Source of the DNA: Micromonospora inaquosa
GTDB lineage: Bacteria; Actinomycetota; Actinomycetes; Mycobacteriales; Micromonosporaceae
Length of the DNA stretch: 34,236 bases
Assembly (NCBI RefSeq): GCF_003857055.1
Contig: NZ_QGSZ01000269.1
Span: forward strand, 1-34,236
Reading direction: 5' to 3'
Made by a program: the position numbers and the translations under genes. The notes below the pieces were generated by a model, which had not been told where the DNA came from, did not search any database, and worked only from the letters and a program-made list of their open reading frames with translations. Below are positions 1 through 8,173 of this stretch, piece by piece (position 1 is the first letter of the stretch; every line of letters begins with the position of its first letter).

Positions 1-1
1 G

Positions 2-1972
2 TCGCCACCGGCCTGGGGTCAGCCCGCCGAAGCAACCGAGCAGCCCGCCCCCGGTTGGGGTCAGGCCGCCCAGCCGACCGCCGCCCGTGGCGCCGCCCAG
101 GTCCCGGCCCCGACGACGACCTGGCCCGCACAGGACGACCCGGCCAACTCCGGCGGGTGGGCCGCACAGCAGCAGGCGCAGCCCGCGGGGTGGAACAACA
201 GCAGCGACGCCCGGCAGGACCAGCCCGCGCAGCCGGCCGCCTGGGGCGCTGCCGAGAGCCGCCCGCAACAGCCCGACTGGGTGCTCTCCCAACCGGAGCA
301 GCCGACCGAGCGGCCGGAGCAGGCAGCGTGGACCGCCCCGGAGCCGAGCAACCTCCCCTCCCGGGCCAGCGCCAGCGTGCCCACCAGCGGCGGCGCGCCC
401 AACTGGGCCGCCAACCCGGACAACGCCGCGCAGGGCAACTCCGGCGGCGTGGCGGAGGTCGAGCCGTGGGCACCCGGTGAGGTGTGGGGCCGCGCGGAGG
501 CCGAAGCTTCCGCCCAGTCCCGTGGCGGATGGGAAGCAGACCGGGGCGACGAGGCACCGGCCTACCAGCCGGGGCCCGCGCCGGGCATCTCGCCGGCGAA
601 CGCGGTGCCGCTACCTCCGCAGGAGCAGCGCGTGCCGGGTGCCAGCCTGGCTGCCGCCCCGCCCGCCGACTACCCGCCCCAGAACCAGTTCGCTCCGATC
701 CCCGAGCAGCCCGCCTACGCCGAGCGGGAGACCCCGGACGCCGCCGCGCAGTACGGTGGCCGCCCCGAGGACGCCTCCGCCAGCGGCGCGGTGGTGCCCG
801 CCCCGCGTACCTCTCCGGAGTCCGGAACGGGCCGTGCGGTCGTAGCGGGGTCGGACGCCGAGTCGGCAGCCGGCGCGGCGGCCCGGGCCACGGCGAGCGC
901 TTCGGTGCCGCTGGCCAGCCGGGTGATGCCCCCGACCGACCAGGCGAGCCGACCGACCGGCACGGCCGCACCGCAACCCCGGGTGTACGGCCGTCCGGCT
1001 CGACCGGAGCCGGAGGCCGAGCCGGAGCCGGAGGCGTTCCAGGGCAACCCGGGCACCGACCGCCAGGGCACCCCGGAGTGGCAGAACGACGCGCCGCAGC
1101 AGGCCATGCCCGACTGGCAGGCCGACGCCCAGCAGCAGCAGGCCATGCCGGACTGGCAGGCCGACGTGCAGCGGCAGGTTGGCTCCGCCTGGGGCGGCGA
1201 GTCCCCGGCCGAGCCGCGCTTCGACGACCGGCAGCCCGCACCGAACTCGTTCAACGACGCCCCGTCGGCGCCGCCGGCGTTCCCGCCCGGTGTGCCGTCC
1301 TTCGTCGACGCCCCGGGCAACAACAGGCCGGTGAACGGCGTTCGGCCGCACGGCAATGCCGAGCCGCCGGCCGACCAGTTCGGCGGCCCCGTTTCGCCTG
1401 CCCCCGGTGCCAGCACCGTGAACGGAACGTCGACCTTCGGTGCGCCGAACTTCGGTGGCCCCGGCTCCGGCGGCCCCGGCTTCGGCCAGCCGGCGACTGA
1501 ACCGGTGCCGGGCGGCGGCTTCCCGCCGTCGTTCCCGCCGCCGCCGCAGCCCGCGCCGGCCTGGGGCCAGGAGGTCAGCCCGACCGACCAGGGCCGGTTC
1601 GACGCGTTCAAGCCGGACGCCGACGAGCCGAAGGTGGAGGCACCGACGCCGAAGGTGCGCAACGGCCGGGTGCTGGCCGCGGTGCTGATCGCCGCGGTGC
1701 TCATCCTGGCGGTGCCGCTCGGCCTGCTGCTGCTGCTCGGCGAGGTCGGCGAGAGGAACGACACGCCGGCCTTCGACCCGGCGGTCGGCACCTGCGTGAA
1801 GCAGTCCGGGCAGGGCGGCGCCTCGGCGGCCGACTGCGGCGAGGCGGGTGCGTTCACGATCGTCTCGAAGGTGGACGCCAAGGAGAAGTGCACCGACACG
1901 ACGCAGCCGCACGTGGTGCTGCCGGGTGACGGCACCAACCGGGTGCTCTGCCTGAAGCCGGCCACGAAGTAG
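2..1972 (+). CDS. LppU/SCO3897-like membrane protein with long disordered N-terminus (5' partial)
   Basis: The frame is open to the window edge, so the true start lies upstream. The visible part is about 555 residues of Pro/Gln/Ala/Gly/Trp-rich low-complexity sequence. It is followed by a basic stop-transfer sequence and one strong transmembrane helix (bases about 1669-1740). A short C-terminal domain then carries four cysteines (motifs VGTCVK, AADCGEA, KEKCTD and RVLCLKP), which suggests two disulfides outside the membrane. This layout (long disordered cytoplasmic arm, one helix, small four-Cys exported domain) resembles actinobacterial LppU/SCO3897-type proteins. No function is known from the sequence. 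A hairpin terminator follows 13 bases after the stop. The family call is from memory of the C-terminal pattern and is moderately secure. That it is a membrane protein is secure. Confidence 0.75.
   Translation, partial: SPPAWGQPAEATEQPAPGWGQAAQPTAARGAAQVPAPTTTWPAQDDPANSGGWAAQQQAQPAGWNNSSDARQDQPAQPAAWGAAESRPQQPDWVLSQPEQPTERPEQAAWTAPEPSNLPSRASASVPTSGGAPNWAANPDNAAQGNSGGVAEVEPWAPGEVWGRAEAEASAQSRGGWEADRGDEAPAYQPGPAPGISPANAVPLPPQEQRVPGASLAAAPPADYPPQNQFAPIPEQPAYAERETPDAAAQYGGRPEDASASGAVVPAPRTSPESGTGRAVVAGSDAESAAGAAARATASASVPLASRVMPPTDQASRPTGTAAPQPRVYGRPARPEPEAEPEPEAFQGNPGTDRQGTPEWQNDAPQQAMPDWQADAQQQQAMPDWQADVQRQVGSAWGGESPAEPRFDDRQPAPNSFNDAPSAPPAFPPGVPSFVDAPGNNRPVNGVRPHGNAEPPADQFGGPVSPAPGASTVNGTSTFGAPNFGGPGSGGPGFGQPATEPVPGGGFPPSFPPPPQPAPAWGQEVSPTDQGRFDAFKPDADEPKVEAPTPKVRNGRVLAAVLIAAVLILAVPLGLLLLLGEVGERNDTPAFDPAVGTCVKQSGQGGASAADCGEAGAFTIVSKVDAKEKCTDTTQPHVVLPGDGTNRVLCLKPATK
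1100..1166 (+). repeat. tandem 39-bp repeat inside the LppU-like gene
   Basis: A 28-base unit (1100-1127) recurs at 1139-1166 with one mismatch, a period of 39 bases or 13 codons. It encodes two copies of QAMPDWQAD separated by glutamines. It is an in-frame expansion in the disordered arm. Confidence 0.8.
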
Positions 1973-1985
1973 CTCCACCGGCGGC

Positions 1986-2009
1986 GGGGTCACGGGCAAC
2001 CGTGACCCC
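1986..2009 (+). terminator. hairpin terminator of the LppU-like gene
   Basis: A perfect 10-bp stem (1986-1995 with 2000-2009) closes a GCAA tetraloop, 13 bases after the stop codon. There is no immediate U-tract, as is usual in high-GC actinomycetes; a short T-run lies at 2030-2033. Confidence 0.75.
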
Positions 2010-2033
2010 ACCGTCGTCGTATCCGAGCCTTTT

Positions 2034-2125
2034 GATCGTTGGCAGCTGAGCAACCCGACACGCCGAGCACCGCACTGCTGACCTGCCAACGATCGCCACG
2101 ACAACAGGCCCCACGCTGTTGTCGT
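2034..2125 (+). promoter_or_regulatory. two tandem stem-loops in the leader of the thioredoxin/NHL gene
   Basis: Stem-loop A has arms 2034-2052 and 2076-2094. They match at 17 of 19 positions, and the outer 12 bp (GATCGTTGGCAG with CTGCCAACGATC) are perfect. Stem-loop B follows at once: a perfect 10-bp stem, 2098-2107 with 2116-2125, and an 8-base loop. The start codon is at 2172. No standard ribosome binding site is present. Instead TGGCAGG occurs twice just before the ATG (2156-2162, 2164-2170) and is complementary to CCTGCCA in stem A (2082-2088). A switch between the two pairings is possible but is inference. Confidence 0.5.
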
Positions 2126-2171
2126 CCGGGTCACGGCTGCCGAAACCACGAAGCGTGGCAGGCTGGCAGGC

Positions 2172-4010
2172 ATGGGATCGACAGCGCGTGTACGGGCTCC
2201 CGAGCTGCGGGGCCGACAGTGGCTCAACACCGGCGGGCAGAATCTGACCTTGCAGGACCTTCGCGGCAAGATCGTAATCGCGGATTTCTGGACGTTCTGC
2301 TGTATCAACTGTCTGCACGTGCTCGATGAGCTGCGCCCGCTGGAGGAGAAGTACGGCGACGTACTCGTCGTGATCGGCGTGCACTCGCCGAAGTTCGAGC
2401 ACGAGAAGGACGCCGACGCGCTCGCCGCCGCCGTGGAGCGGTACGGGGTGCGCCACCCCGTGCTCGACGATCCTGAGATGGACATGTGGCAGCAGTACGC
2501 GGCGCGGGCCTGGCCGACCCTGTCGGTGATCGACCCCGAGGGTTACGTGGTGGCCACCATGGCCGGCGAGGGCCACGCCGAGGGGCTTTCCCGTCTGATC
2601 GACGAGTTGGTCGCCACCCACGAGGCCAAGGGCACCCTGCACCGCGGGGACGGCCCGTACGTGCCGCCGCCGGCACCGGAGACCGCGCTGCGCTTCCCCG
2701 GTAAGGCGGCGCTGCTGCCGAACGGCAACCTGCTGGTCTCGGACTCGGCCCGGCATTCGCTGGTCGAGGTCGACCAGGACGGTGAGACGCCGGTGCGTCG
2801 GATCGGCTCGGGTGAGCGGGGCCGGGCGGACGGGCCGGCCGCCGCGGCGATGTTCTCCGAGCCGCAGGGGGTGTGCCTGCTGCCCACGCCTGTCGCCGAG
2901 GTGGCCGGTTACGACCTGGTGGTGGCCGACACGGTCAACCACCTGCTGCGCGGCGTACGACTGGAGTCCGGCGAGGTGGTCACCGTGGCCGGCAGCGGCC
3001 GGCAGTGGCGTGCCGAGGTCGACGACCACGCCCACGACGCGCTCGCCGTGGATCTCTCCTCGCCGTGGGACCTGGCCTGGTACGACGACAAGCTGATCAT
3101 CGCGATGGCCGGCATCCACCAGCTCTGGTGGTTCGACCCGATCAAGCGGACCGCCGGCATGTACGCCGGCACCACCGTGGAGGCGTTGCGCGACGGCCCG
3201 CTGGCCGAGGCGTGGATGGCCCAGCCGTCGGGGCTCTCCGTCTCCGCTGACGGCACCCGGCTCTGGGTGGCCGACAGCGAGACCAGCGCCGTCCGGTACG
3301 TCGAGAACGGTGTGTTGGGCACCGCCGTCGGGCAAGGGCTGTTCGACTTCGGGCACGTGGACGGTCCGGCGGAGTCGGCCCTGCTCCAGCACCCGCTGGG
3401 CGTGTGCGCGTTGCCGGACGGTTCGGTGCTGATCGCGGACACGTACAACGGGGCGGTGCGCCGCTTCGACCCGGCCACCAACCAGGTTTCCACGGTGGCG
3501 GACGGGTTGGCGGAGCCGAGCGATCTGGTGCTCACGCCGTCCGGTGAGGTGCTGGTGGTGGAGTCGGCCGCGCACCGGTTGACCCGGCTCGCGCCGGGTG
3601 CCCTGTCGGCGGCGGGGGCCAGCACGGTGGACGGTCCCCGGCACCGCACCGAGCGCACGCCGACCGACGTCGCGGCGGGCGAGGTCACCCTGGACATCGT
3701 CTTCAGCCCGGCGCCGGGGCAGAAGCTGGACGAGACGTACGGGCCGTCGACCCGGTTGGTGGTTTCCGCGTCTCCGCCGGAACTGCTGGTGGAGGGTGCC
3801 GGCACTGGCACCGAGCTGTCCCGCCGGCTGGTGCTCAACGGGGAGGTCACCGCGGGGGTGCTCCAGGTGACCGCCCAGGCGGCGACCTGTGACGCGGATG
3901 TCGAGCACGCGGCGTGTCATCTGACCCGGCAGGACTGGGGTGTGCCGGTCCGGGTGGTCGACGGGGCCGTGACCCGGGTGCCGCTGGTGCTTCGCGGTCT
4001 GGACGCCTGA
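2172..4010 (+). CDS. thioredoxin-like / NHL-repeat protein (NHLRC2-like)
   Basis: A 612-residue protein with no signal peptide. Residues about 20-150 are a TlpA/AhpC-like thioredoxin fold with the active-site run CCINC (Cys43, Cys44, Cys47), the form typical of NHLRC2-type proteins. Residues about 165-480 hold repeated NHL beta-propeller blades, each with a pattern like GxVLxADTxNxxVR, for example NLLVSDSARHSLVEV and SVLIADTYNGAVRRF. The last ~110 residues form a separate beta-rich domain. The family is linked to thiol redox chemistry, but the bacterial substrate is unknown. It ends at a shared terminator opposite pxpA. The ATG is preceded by TGGCAGG repeats rather than a clear Shine-Dalgarno, and the leader is strongly structured. 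Confidence 0.88.
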   Translation: MGSTARVRAPELRGRQWLNTGGQNLTLQDLRGKIVIADFWTFCCINCLHVLDELRPLEEKYGDVLVVIGVHSPKFEHEKDADALAAAVERYGVRHPVLDDPEMDMWQQYAARAWPTLSVIDPEGYVVATMAGEGHAEGLSRLIDELVATHEAKGTLHRGDGPYVPPPAPETALRFPGKAALLPNGNLLVSDSARHSLVEVDQDGETPVRRIGSGERGRADGPAAAAMFSEPQGVCLLPTPVAEVAGYDLVVADTVNHLLRGVRLESGEVVTVAGSGRQWRAEVDDHAHDALAVDLSSPWDLAWYDDKLIIAMAGIHQLWWFDPIKRTAGMYAGTTVEALRDGPLAEAWMAQPSGLSVSADGTRLWVADSETSAVRYVENGVLGTAVGQGLFDFGHVDGPAESALLQHPLGVCALPDGSVLIADTYNGAVRRFDPATNQVSTVADGLAEPSDLVLTPSGEVLVVESAAHRLTRLAPGALSAAGASTVDGPRHRTERTPTDVAAGEVTLDIVFSPAPGQKLDETYGPSTRLVVSASPPELLVEGAGTGTELSRRLVLNGEVTAGVLQVTAQAATCDADVEHAACHLTRQDWGVPVRVVDGAVTRVPLVLRGLDA

Positions 4011-4016
4011 CGTGGT

Positions 4017-4041
4017 CGGAGGGGCCCGTTGGGCCCCTCCG
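4017..4041. terminator. bidirectional terminator between the NHL gene and pxpA
   Basis: A perfect 11-bp stem (4017-4027 with 4031-4041) with a GTT loop fills the 32-base gap between two convergent stop codons, so it can serve both strands. Confidence 0.85.
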
Positions 4042-4042
4042 G

Positions 4043-4792
4043 TCAGGCGAACGGGGCCAGGGTGATGCCGGCGTCGATCAGGGTGGCGCGGACGAGTTCG
4101 GCGGCGGAGACCGCGCCGGGGGTGTCGCCGTGCACGCAGATCGAGTCGACCGAGCAGGGGATGACGGTGCCGTCGACCGCCACCACGCTACGTTCCGTGG
4201 CCATCCGCACCGCCCGTTCGGCGATCTGCTCGGGGTCGGTGATCACCGCGCCCGGATTGCCGCGTGGCACCAGCGCGCCGGTGGGCAGGTAGGCGCGGTC
4301 GGCGAAGGCCTCTGCCACCACCGGCAGACCGGCGCCGACGGCGAGTTGGGCGAGCGTCGAGCCGGGTAGGCAGAGCACGGGCAGTTCGGGGTCGTAGCCG
4401 CTGACGGCGGCGACCACCGCCGCTGCCTGGGATTCGTCGGTGCTGGTCGCGTGGTAGAGCGCGCCGTGCGGCTTGAGGTAGCGGACCTGGGTGCGGAACA
4501 GCTGGCAGAACGCGTCGAGCGCCCCCAACTGGTAGGTCACCTCGTCGCGTAGCTCGGCGAAGTCGTACGCGATGTGCCGCCGGCCGAAGCCGGCCAGGTC
4601 CCGGTAGCCGACCTGCGCGCCCACCGCGACGCCGCGTCTCGCGGCACCCTCGCAGACCCGCCGCATGGTGGACGGGTCGCCGCCGTGGAAGCCGCAGGCG
4701 ACGTTGGCGGAGGTGACGAGGCTCAGCAGCGCCTCGTCGTCGCCGAGTCGCCAGATGCCGAATCCCTCGCCCAGGTCAGCGTTGAGGTCCAT
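4043..4792 (-). CDS. pxpA: 5-oxoprolinase subunit PxpA (LamB/YcsF family)
   Basis: 249 residues, full length for the family. The N-terminus MDLNADLGEGFG and the run SANVACGFHGGDP are family signatures, with HGALYH further on. In the known PxpABC enzyme this subunit acts with PxpB and PxpC in ATP-dependent opening of 5-oxoproline (pyroglutamate) to glutamate, a metabolite-damage clean-up. It is the last gene of pxpB-pxpC-pxpA. Its ATG lies 17 bases inside the end of pxpC, which implies translational coupling and explains the lack of a strong ribosome binding site. Confidence 0.95.
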   Translation of the reverse strand: MDLNADLGEGFGIWRLGDDEALLSLVTSANVACGFHGGDPSTMRRVCEGAARRGVAVGAQVGYRDLAGFGRRHIAYDFAELRDEVTYQLGALDAFCQLFRTQVRYLKPHGALYHATSTDESQAAAVVAAVSGYDPELPVLCLPGSTLAQLAVGAGLPVVAEAFADRAYLPTGALVPRGNPGAVITDPEQIAERAVRMATERSVVAVDGTVIPCSVDSICVHGDTPGAVSAAELVRATLIDAGITLAPFA

Positions 4793-5639
4793 GGAATCTG
4801 ACGGTAGTACCTGGCCGGGCCTGCGCGAGCGGGGTCACGTCGGTCACCACCCCGATGACGGGGTATCCACCGGTGGTCGGATGGTCCGCGAGGAAGATCA
4901 GGGGTTGCCCGTCCGCCGGCACCTGCACCGCGCCGAGCGCGATGCCTTCGCTGGGGAGTTCGCCGGCGACCGCGCGGGGCAGCGCCGCGCCGGCGAGCCG
5001 CGCGCCGACCCGGTTGCTCACCGGGCTGATGGTGTACGCGCTGCCGAGGAGCCGGTCGAACGCCGTCGGTGTGAACCAGTCCTCGCGTGGACCGGGGCCC
5101 AGCGTCAGGTGCAGCTCCGGCGGAGGGCTGGGGCAGCAGGTCGAGTCCACCGGCGCGGGTGCGTCGACCGGCTCGCCGAGGGGCAGCCGGTCGCCGTCGC
5201 GCAGCGGGGGTGGTCCGAGTCCGGAGAGGGTGTCGGTGGCCCGGCTGCCGAGCACCGGTGGTACGTCGATGCCGCCCGCCACCGCCAGCCAACTCCGTAC
5301 GCCGTGTCGGGCGGGACCGATCCGCAGCACCGTCCCGGCCGGCACGCTGAGCGGGCGTCCGGTGTCACCGGGCCGAGCACCCGCCTGGATCGGGACCTCG
5401 GCGCCGGTGACGGCCACCGTGGTGGCCCGGGTCAGCCGCAGGGTGCAGCCGGTCAGGGTGATCTCCAGGCCGGCCGCGTGCTCCGGATTGCCGACCAGCC
5501 GGTTGGCCAGCCGCAGGGCGGCCGGGTCGAGGGCCCCGGATCGGGGTACGCCCAGGTGCGCCCACCCGGGTCGGCCCAGGTCCTGCACTGTGGTGAGCGC
5601 ACCGGCGCGGAGCACTTCGATGGCGGCCGGGTGGGTCAC
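4776..5639 (-). CDS. pxpC: 5-oxoprolinase subunit PxpC (biotin-dependent carboxyltransferase-like)
   Basis: 287 residues starting at GTG 5639. I chose this start because GTGA overlaps the pxpB stop by 4 bases; longer upward extensions run into pxpB. The N-terminal IEVLRAGALTTVQDLGRPG and the GVPRSGALD motif are diagnostic of the KipA/PxpC family, as are YTISPVSNRVGARL and the C-terminal DHPTTGGYPVIG. It forms the 5-oxoprolinase with PxpB and PxpA. It overlaps pxpA by 17 bases, so the three genes form one tightly coupled operon. Confidence 0.94.
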   Translation of the reverse strand: MTHPAAIEVLRAGALTTVQDLGRPGWAHLGVPRSGALDPAALRLANRLVGNPEHAAGLEITLTGCTLRLTRATTVAVTGAEVPIQAGARPGDTGRPLSVPAGTVLRIGPARHGVRSWLAVAGGIDVPPVLGSRATDTLSGLGPPPLRDGDRLPLGEPVDAPAPVDSTCCPSPPPELHLTLGPGPREDWFTPTAFDRLLGSAYTISPVSNRVGARLAGAALPRAVAGELPSEGIALGAVQVPADGQPLIFLADHPTTGGYPVIGVVTDVTPLAQARPGTTVRFHGPQR

Positions 5640-6277
5640 GCCGCCACCATCCGGACCGTGGTGCCCGGGTTGAGGCGGGCCGGGGGGTTGGCGGCCACGT
5701 CGAACAGCACCAGGTCGGTCCGACCGACCAGCTGCCAGCCGCCCGGTGACGCGCCCGGGTAGATGCCGGCGTACGGGCCGGCCAGGGCGACCGAGCCGGC
5801 CGGCACCCGGGGTCGGGGGGTGGTCAGTCGGGGCAACGCCAGTTCGGCGGGCAGCCCGGTCAGGTAGGGGAAGCCGGGGGCGAAGCCGCAGAACGCGACC
5901 CGGAACCTGGTGCTGGTGATCCGGTGGCGCACCGCCGACACGTCCACGCCCCAGTGTTGCGCCACATTTGGCAGGTCCGGCCCGTCGAAGGAGACCGGTA
6001 CGACCACGTCCGCCGCGTCGTCGTCTTCGGGGTTGGCTTGTGTGGGGCGGGTGGTCGCGGCGGTGACGGCGGACGCCCATCGGGTCAGCTGTTGGGCCGT
6101 GGTGGTCGGGTCGGGCAGGCCGTCGAGCAGCACGGTCCGGGCCGCTGGCACGATCTCGACGGCGATCAGGTCGCCCTGCTCGCGACGTCGCCACAGCTCG
6201 CTCCGCCATGCTTCGACCAGTGCGGGGGTGGTGCAGTCGAGTAGCAGGGCGTGCGCCCCGACGGGTCGGATCCGCAT
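5636..6277 (-). CDS. pxpB: 5-oxoprolinase subunit PxpB (KipI-like)
   Basis: 213 residues. The signatures FCGFAPGFPYLTGLP and RVPAGSVALAG, then YAGIYP and SPGGWQLVGRT, identify the allophanate hydrolase subunit 1/KipI/PxpB family. The first gene of the pxpBCA operon. The ATG is preceded by AGGATGAGCGG, and the same 14-base string including the ATG occurs at the start of the phosphoribosyltransferase gene at 12692. The gene diverges from the TrhA-like gene across about 107 bases. Confidence 0.93.
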   Translation of the reverse strand: MRIRPVGAHALLLDCTTPALVEAWRSELWRRREQGDLIAVEIVPAARTVLLDGLPDPTTTAQQLTRWASAVTAATTRPTQANPEDDDAADVVVPVSFDGPDLPNVAQHWGVDVSAVRHRITSTRFRVAFCGFAPGFPYLTGLPAELALPRLTTPRPRVPAGSVALAGPYAGIYPGASPGGWQLVGRTDLVLFDVAANPPARLNPGTTVRMVAA

Positions 6278-6372
6278 CCGCTCATCCTCGCCGATGTCGT
6301 GCCGATCCGGTGTTCACGATGATGGTGCCGGGTGTCACCAACGCCACTACTTACAAGTAACCTACGGTGTCG

Positions 6373-6378
6373 TAGCCT
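6373..6378 (+). promoter_or_regulatory. -10 element of a leaderless promoter (trhA-like gene)
   Basis: TAGCCT sits 6 bases before the GTG at 6385, placing the transcript start at or next to the start codon. No Shine-Dalgarno is present. A short dyad, CTACG-GTGT-CGTAG, overlaps this element (about 6362-6375). Confidence 0.5.
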
Positions 6379-6384
6379 GAGTGG

Positions 6385-7062
6385 GTGACCACCTCCGCCC
6401 CGCTTCGCCTGAAGCCGGTCGACATCGGTAAGCCCCGGATGCGCGGCTGGCTGCACACGTACGCCTTCTTCGTCGCCGTGGTCTGCGGCATCGTGCTCTG
6501 CTCGATCGCCGCCACCCGGCCGGGGTGGGCACCGCTGGTGAGCTGCCTGATCTACAGCCTGACGGTCTGCGGGCTCTTCGGCACGAGCGCGCTGTACCAC
6601 CGTCGGGTGTGGTCAGAGCGCGGCTATCAGGTGATGCGCCGGATGGACCATTCGATGATCTTCGTGTTCATCGCCGGCACGTACACACCGCTGTGCGCGA
6701 TGCTGCTCGCGCCCCGGCCGGCCACTGTGATGCTGGCTCTGGTCTGGGGCGGCGCGCTGGCCGGCGTGGCGGTCAAGGTGGTCTGGCCACACGCGCCGCG
6801 CTGGGTGTCCGCGCCGCTCTACCTGGCGCTGGGCTGGGTGGCGGTGGCCATGCTGCCGGAGATCCTGCACGGGGGCGGCGTCGCGGCGCTGGTGCTGCTG
6901 ATCATCGGTGGCGCGATCTACAGCGTCGGCGCGGTCTTCTACGCGTTGCGCCGGCCCAATCCGTGGCCGACCGTCTTCGGGCACCACGAGTTCTTCCACG
7001 CCTGCACGCTGCTGGCGGCGCTCTGTCACCACATCGCGATCTACTTCGCGCTGTTCGCCTGA
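6385..7062 (+). CDS. trhA: TrhA / hemolysin III family (PAQR) membrane protein
   Basis: 225 residues with about seven transmembrane helices. It has the conserved metal-site features of the PAQR/hemolysin III family: SALYHR after helix 2, RRMDHSMIFVFIAGTYTP, and the C-terminal HHEFFHACTLLAALCHH. The family includes bacterial YqfA/TrhA, linked to membrane-energy homeostasis rather than real haemolysis. The GTG at 6385 gives the expected length. It is transcribed alone, with a terminator at 7130-7159. Confidence 0.92.
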   Translation: MTTSAPLRLKPVDIGKPRMRGWLHTYAFFVAVVCGIVLCSIAATRPGWAPLVSCLIYSLTVCGLFGTSALYHRRVWSERGYQVMRRMDHSMIFVFIAGTYTPLCAMLLAPRPATVMLALVWGGALAGVAVKVVWPHAPRWVSAPLYLALGWVAVAMLPEILHGGGVAALVLLIIGGAIYSVGAVFYALRRPNPWPTVFGHHEFFHACTLLAALCHHIAIYFALFA

Positions 7063-7129
7063 CCGGACGGCGGATCCTGCGGGCAGCGGCGGCCCGTCCG
7101 CGCGCACCGCAGCCGGCAGGGGACGCGAG

Positions 7130-7159
7130 CCGGGGCCCCGCGACGCTGCGGGACCCCGG
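7130..7159. terminator. hairpin between trhA and the first DUF6458 gene
   Basis: A 12-bp stem with one mismatch (7130-7141 with 7148-7159) and a 6-base loop, between two convergent genes. It probably acts on both strands. Confidence 0.65.
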
Positions 7160-7175
7160 AGCGCGTGAGCGAGGA

Positions 7176-7463
7176 TCAGACCGGCCGGCTCGGCCGGCGC
7201 ACCTCGCGGTACTCCTGCACGACCTGGTCGTTCTGGACCGGAACGACCCGGTCGGCCACCACGCGCTCCTCAGGCACCGGCGCGGCGACCACCGCGCGGC
7301 GGCGGTTGCTCCAGAAGTAGAGGGTGGCGAGCAGGCCGGCGACGCCGGCGAGCATCAGCACCCAGCCGACCACGGACAGGTCCAGCCAGCCCAGGTCGGC
7401 TTCCACTGCGAACGCGAAGATCGCGCCTAGCGCGATCAAGAAGATGCTGCCACCAATGCCCAT
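7176..7463 (-). CDS. DUF6458-like small membrane protein (copy 1)
   Basis: 95 residues. The start MGIGGSIFLIALGAIFAFAV, two transmembrane helices, and then a charged tail (RRRAVVAAPVPEERVV onward) match the DUF6458 pattern of actinobacteria; its function is unknown. The ATG at 7463 is preceded by GAGGAG at good spacing. A paralogue on the same strand lies at 8174-8443, with a SixA-type phosphatase on the opposite strand between them. The two copies align along the helices (GSIFLIALGAI against GSGIFLIAIGAI; VVGWVLMLAGVAGLLATLYFW against AVGWVFILAGLAVLLTTLWFW), but their tails differ. Confidence 0.85.
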   Translation of the reverse strand: MGIGGSIFLIALGAIFAFAVEADLGWLDLSVVGWVLMLAGVAGLLATLYFWSNRRRAVVAAPVPEERVVADRVVPVQNDQVVQEYREVRRPSRPV

Positions 7464-7575
7464 GTCTCGCTCCTCGGCTCTAACCTGGCGTACGTCGCGC
7501 CGCGGCCGTCGGTAGGGGTGCGGCATCCATCGACTTACCCAGGCACGGAGATCGCCAATCGGGCAAGCTGGGAAC

Positions 7576-8115
7576 ATGACGGACGCCAACTCCGAGACGC
7601 GGACACTGGTGTTGCTGCGGCACGCGAAGGCAGAGCAGGGCAGCGACGCGGCCGACGACGCCGAGCGGCCACTGAGCGCACGCGGCACCGCTGACGCGGC
7701 TGCGGCCGGGGCCTGGTTGGCGCACCACGGGCTGCTGCCCGACGTGGTGATCTGCTCGACGGCCCGACGCACCCGACAGACCTGGCACGGCGTGGCGATG
7801 GGGATGACCGGTTCACCGCCGGAGGGCGGCCCGACGGGTCCTCGCCCGACCGTCCGTTATGAGCCGGGCGCGTACGACGCGCACCCCGAGGAGTTGTTGT
7901 CGCTGGTCCGCACGGTGGACCCGGCGGCCCGCACGGCGCTGCTCATTGCCCATAATCCAGGCATATCGCTGCTCTCGGTGCTCCTCGACCCGGAGGGCGT
8001 CAACGATGATGGGTTGCGCACCGCCGAACTGGCGGTACACCGCTGGTCGGCCGGCTGGCCGGAGTTGAGCAGGGCGGGAGCGCCGCTCACGGCTCGACAC
8101 ACCGCACGCGACTGA
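7576..8115 (+). CDS. sixA: SixA-like histidine phosphatase
   Basis: 179 residues of the histidine phosphatase (phosphoglycerate mutase-like) superfamily. The nucleophile motif is LLRHAKAE (Arg15, His16), and STARRTRQTW and IAHNPG (His126) supply the rest of the phosphate pocket. RHAKAE rather than RHGE, and the short length, fit the SixA phosphohistidine phosphatase branch. The substrate cannot be read from the sequence; no phosphorelay gene lies nearby. It sits between two DUF6458 paralogues and diverges from copy 1. Confidence 0.88.
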   Translation: MTDANSETRTLVLLRHAKAEQGSDAADDAERPLSARGTADAAAAGAWLAHHGLLPDVVICSTARRTRQTWHGVAMGMTGSPPEGGPTGPRPTVRYEPGAYDAHPEELLSLVRTVDPAARTALLIAHNPGISLLSVLLDPEGVNDDGLRTAELAVHRWSAGWPELSRAGAPLTARHTARD

Positions 8116-8147
8116 GCCACCCACCGATTGGTCGGCGGGTGGCTCAG
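8112..8147. terminator. bidirectional terminator after sixA
   Basis: A 16-bp stem with one mismatch (8112-8127 with 8132-8147) and a TTGG loop, starting within the sixA stop codon and facing the convergent DUF6458 copy 2. Confidence 0.88.
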
Positions 8148-8173
8148 CGGTACGCGTCCAGGCCGTGCGGGGA

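Noticed and set aside
611..2485. Long minus-strand open frame opposite the LppU-like and thioredoxin/NHL genes
   Set aside because: It is Arg/Gly/Ala-rich nonsense with no domain, antisense to two genes with clear coding bias. High GC keeps antisense frames open.
6350..6362. TTAC-AA-GTAA near the trhA promoter as a further copy of the fatty-acid dyad
   Set aside because: The arms are 2 bases apart instead of 6, so it cannot fit the same protein.
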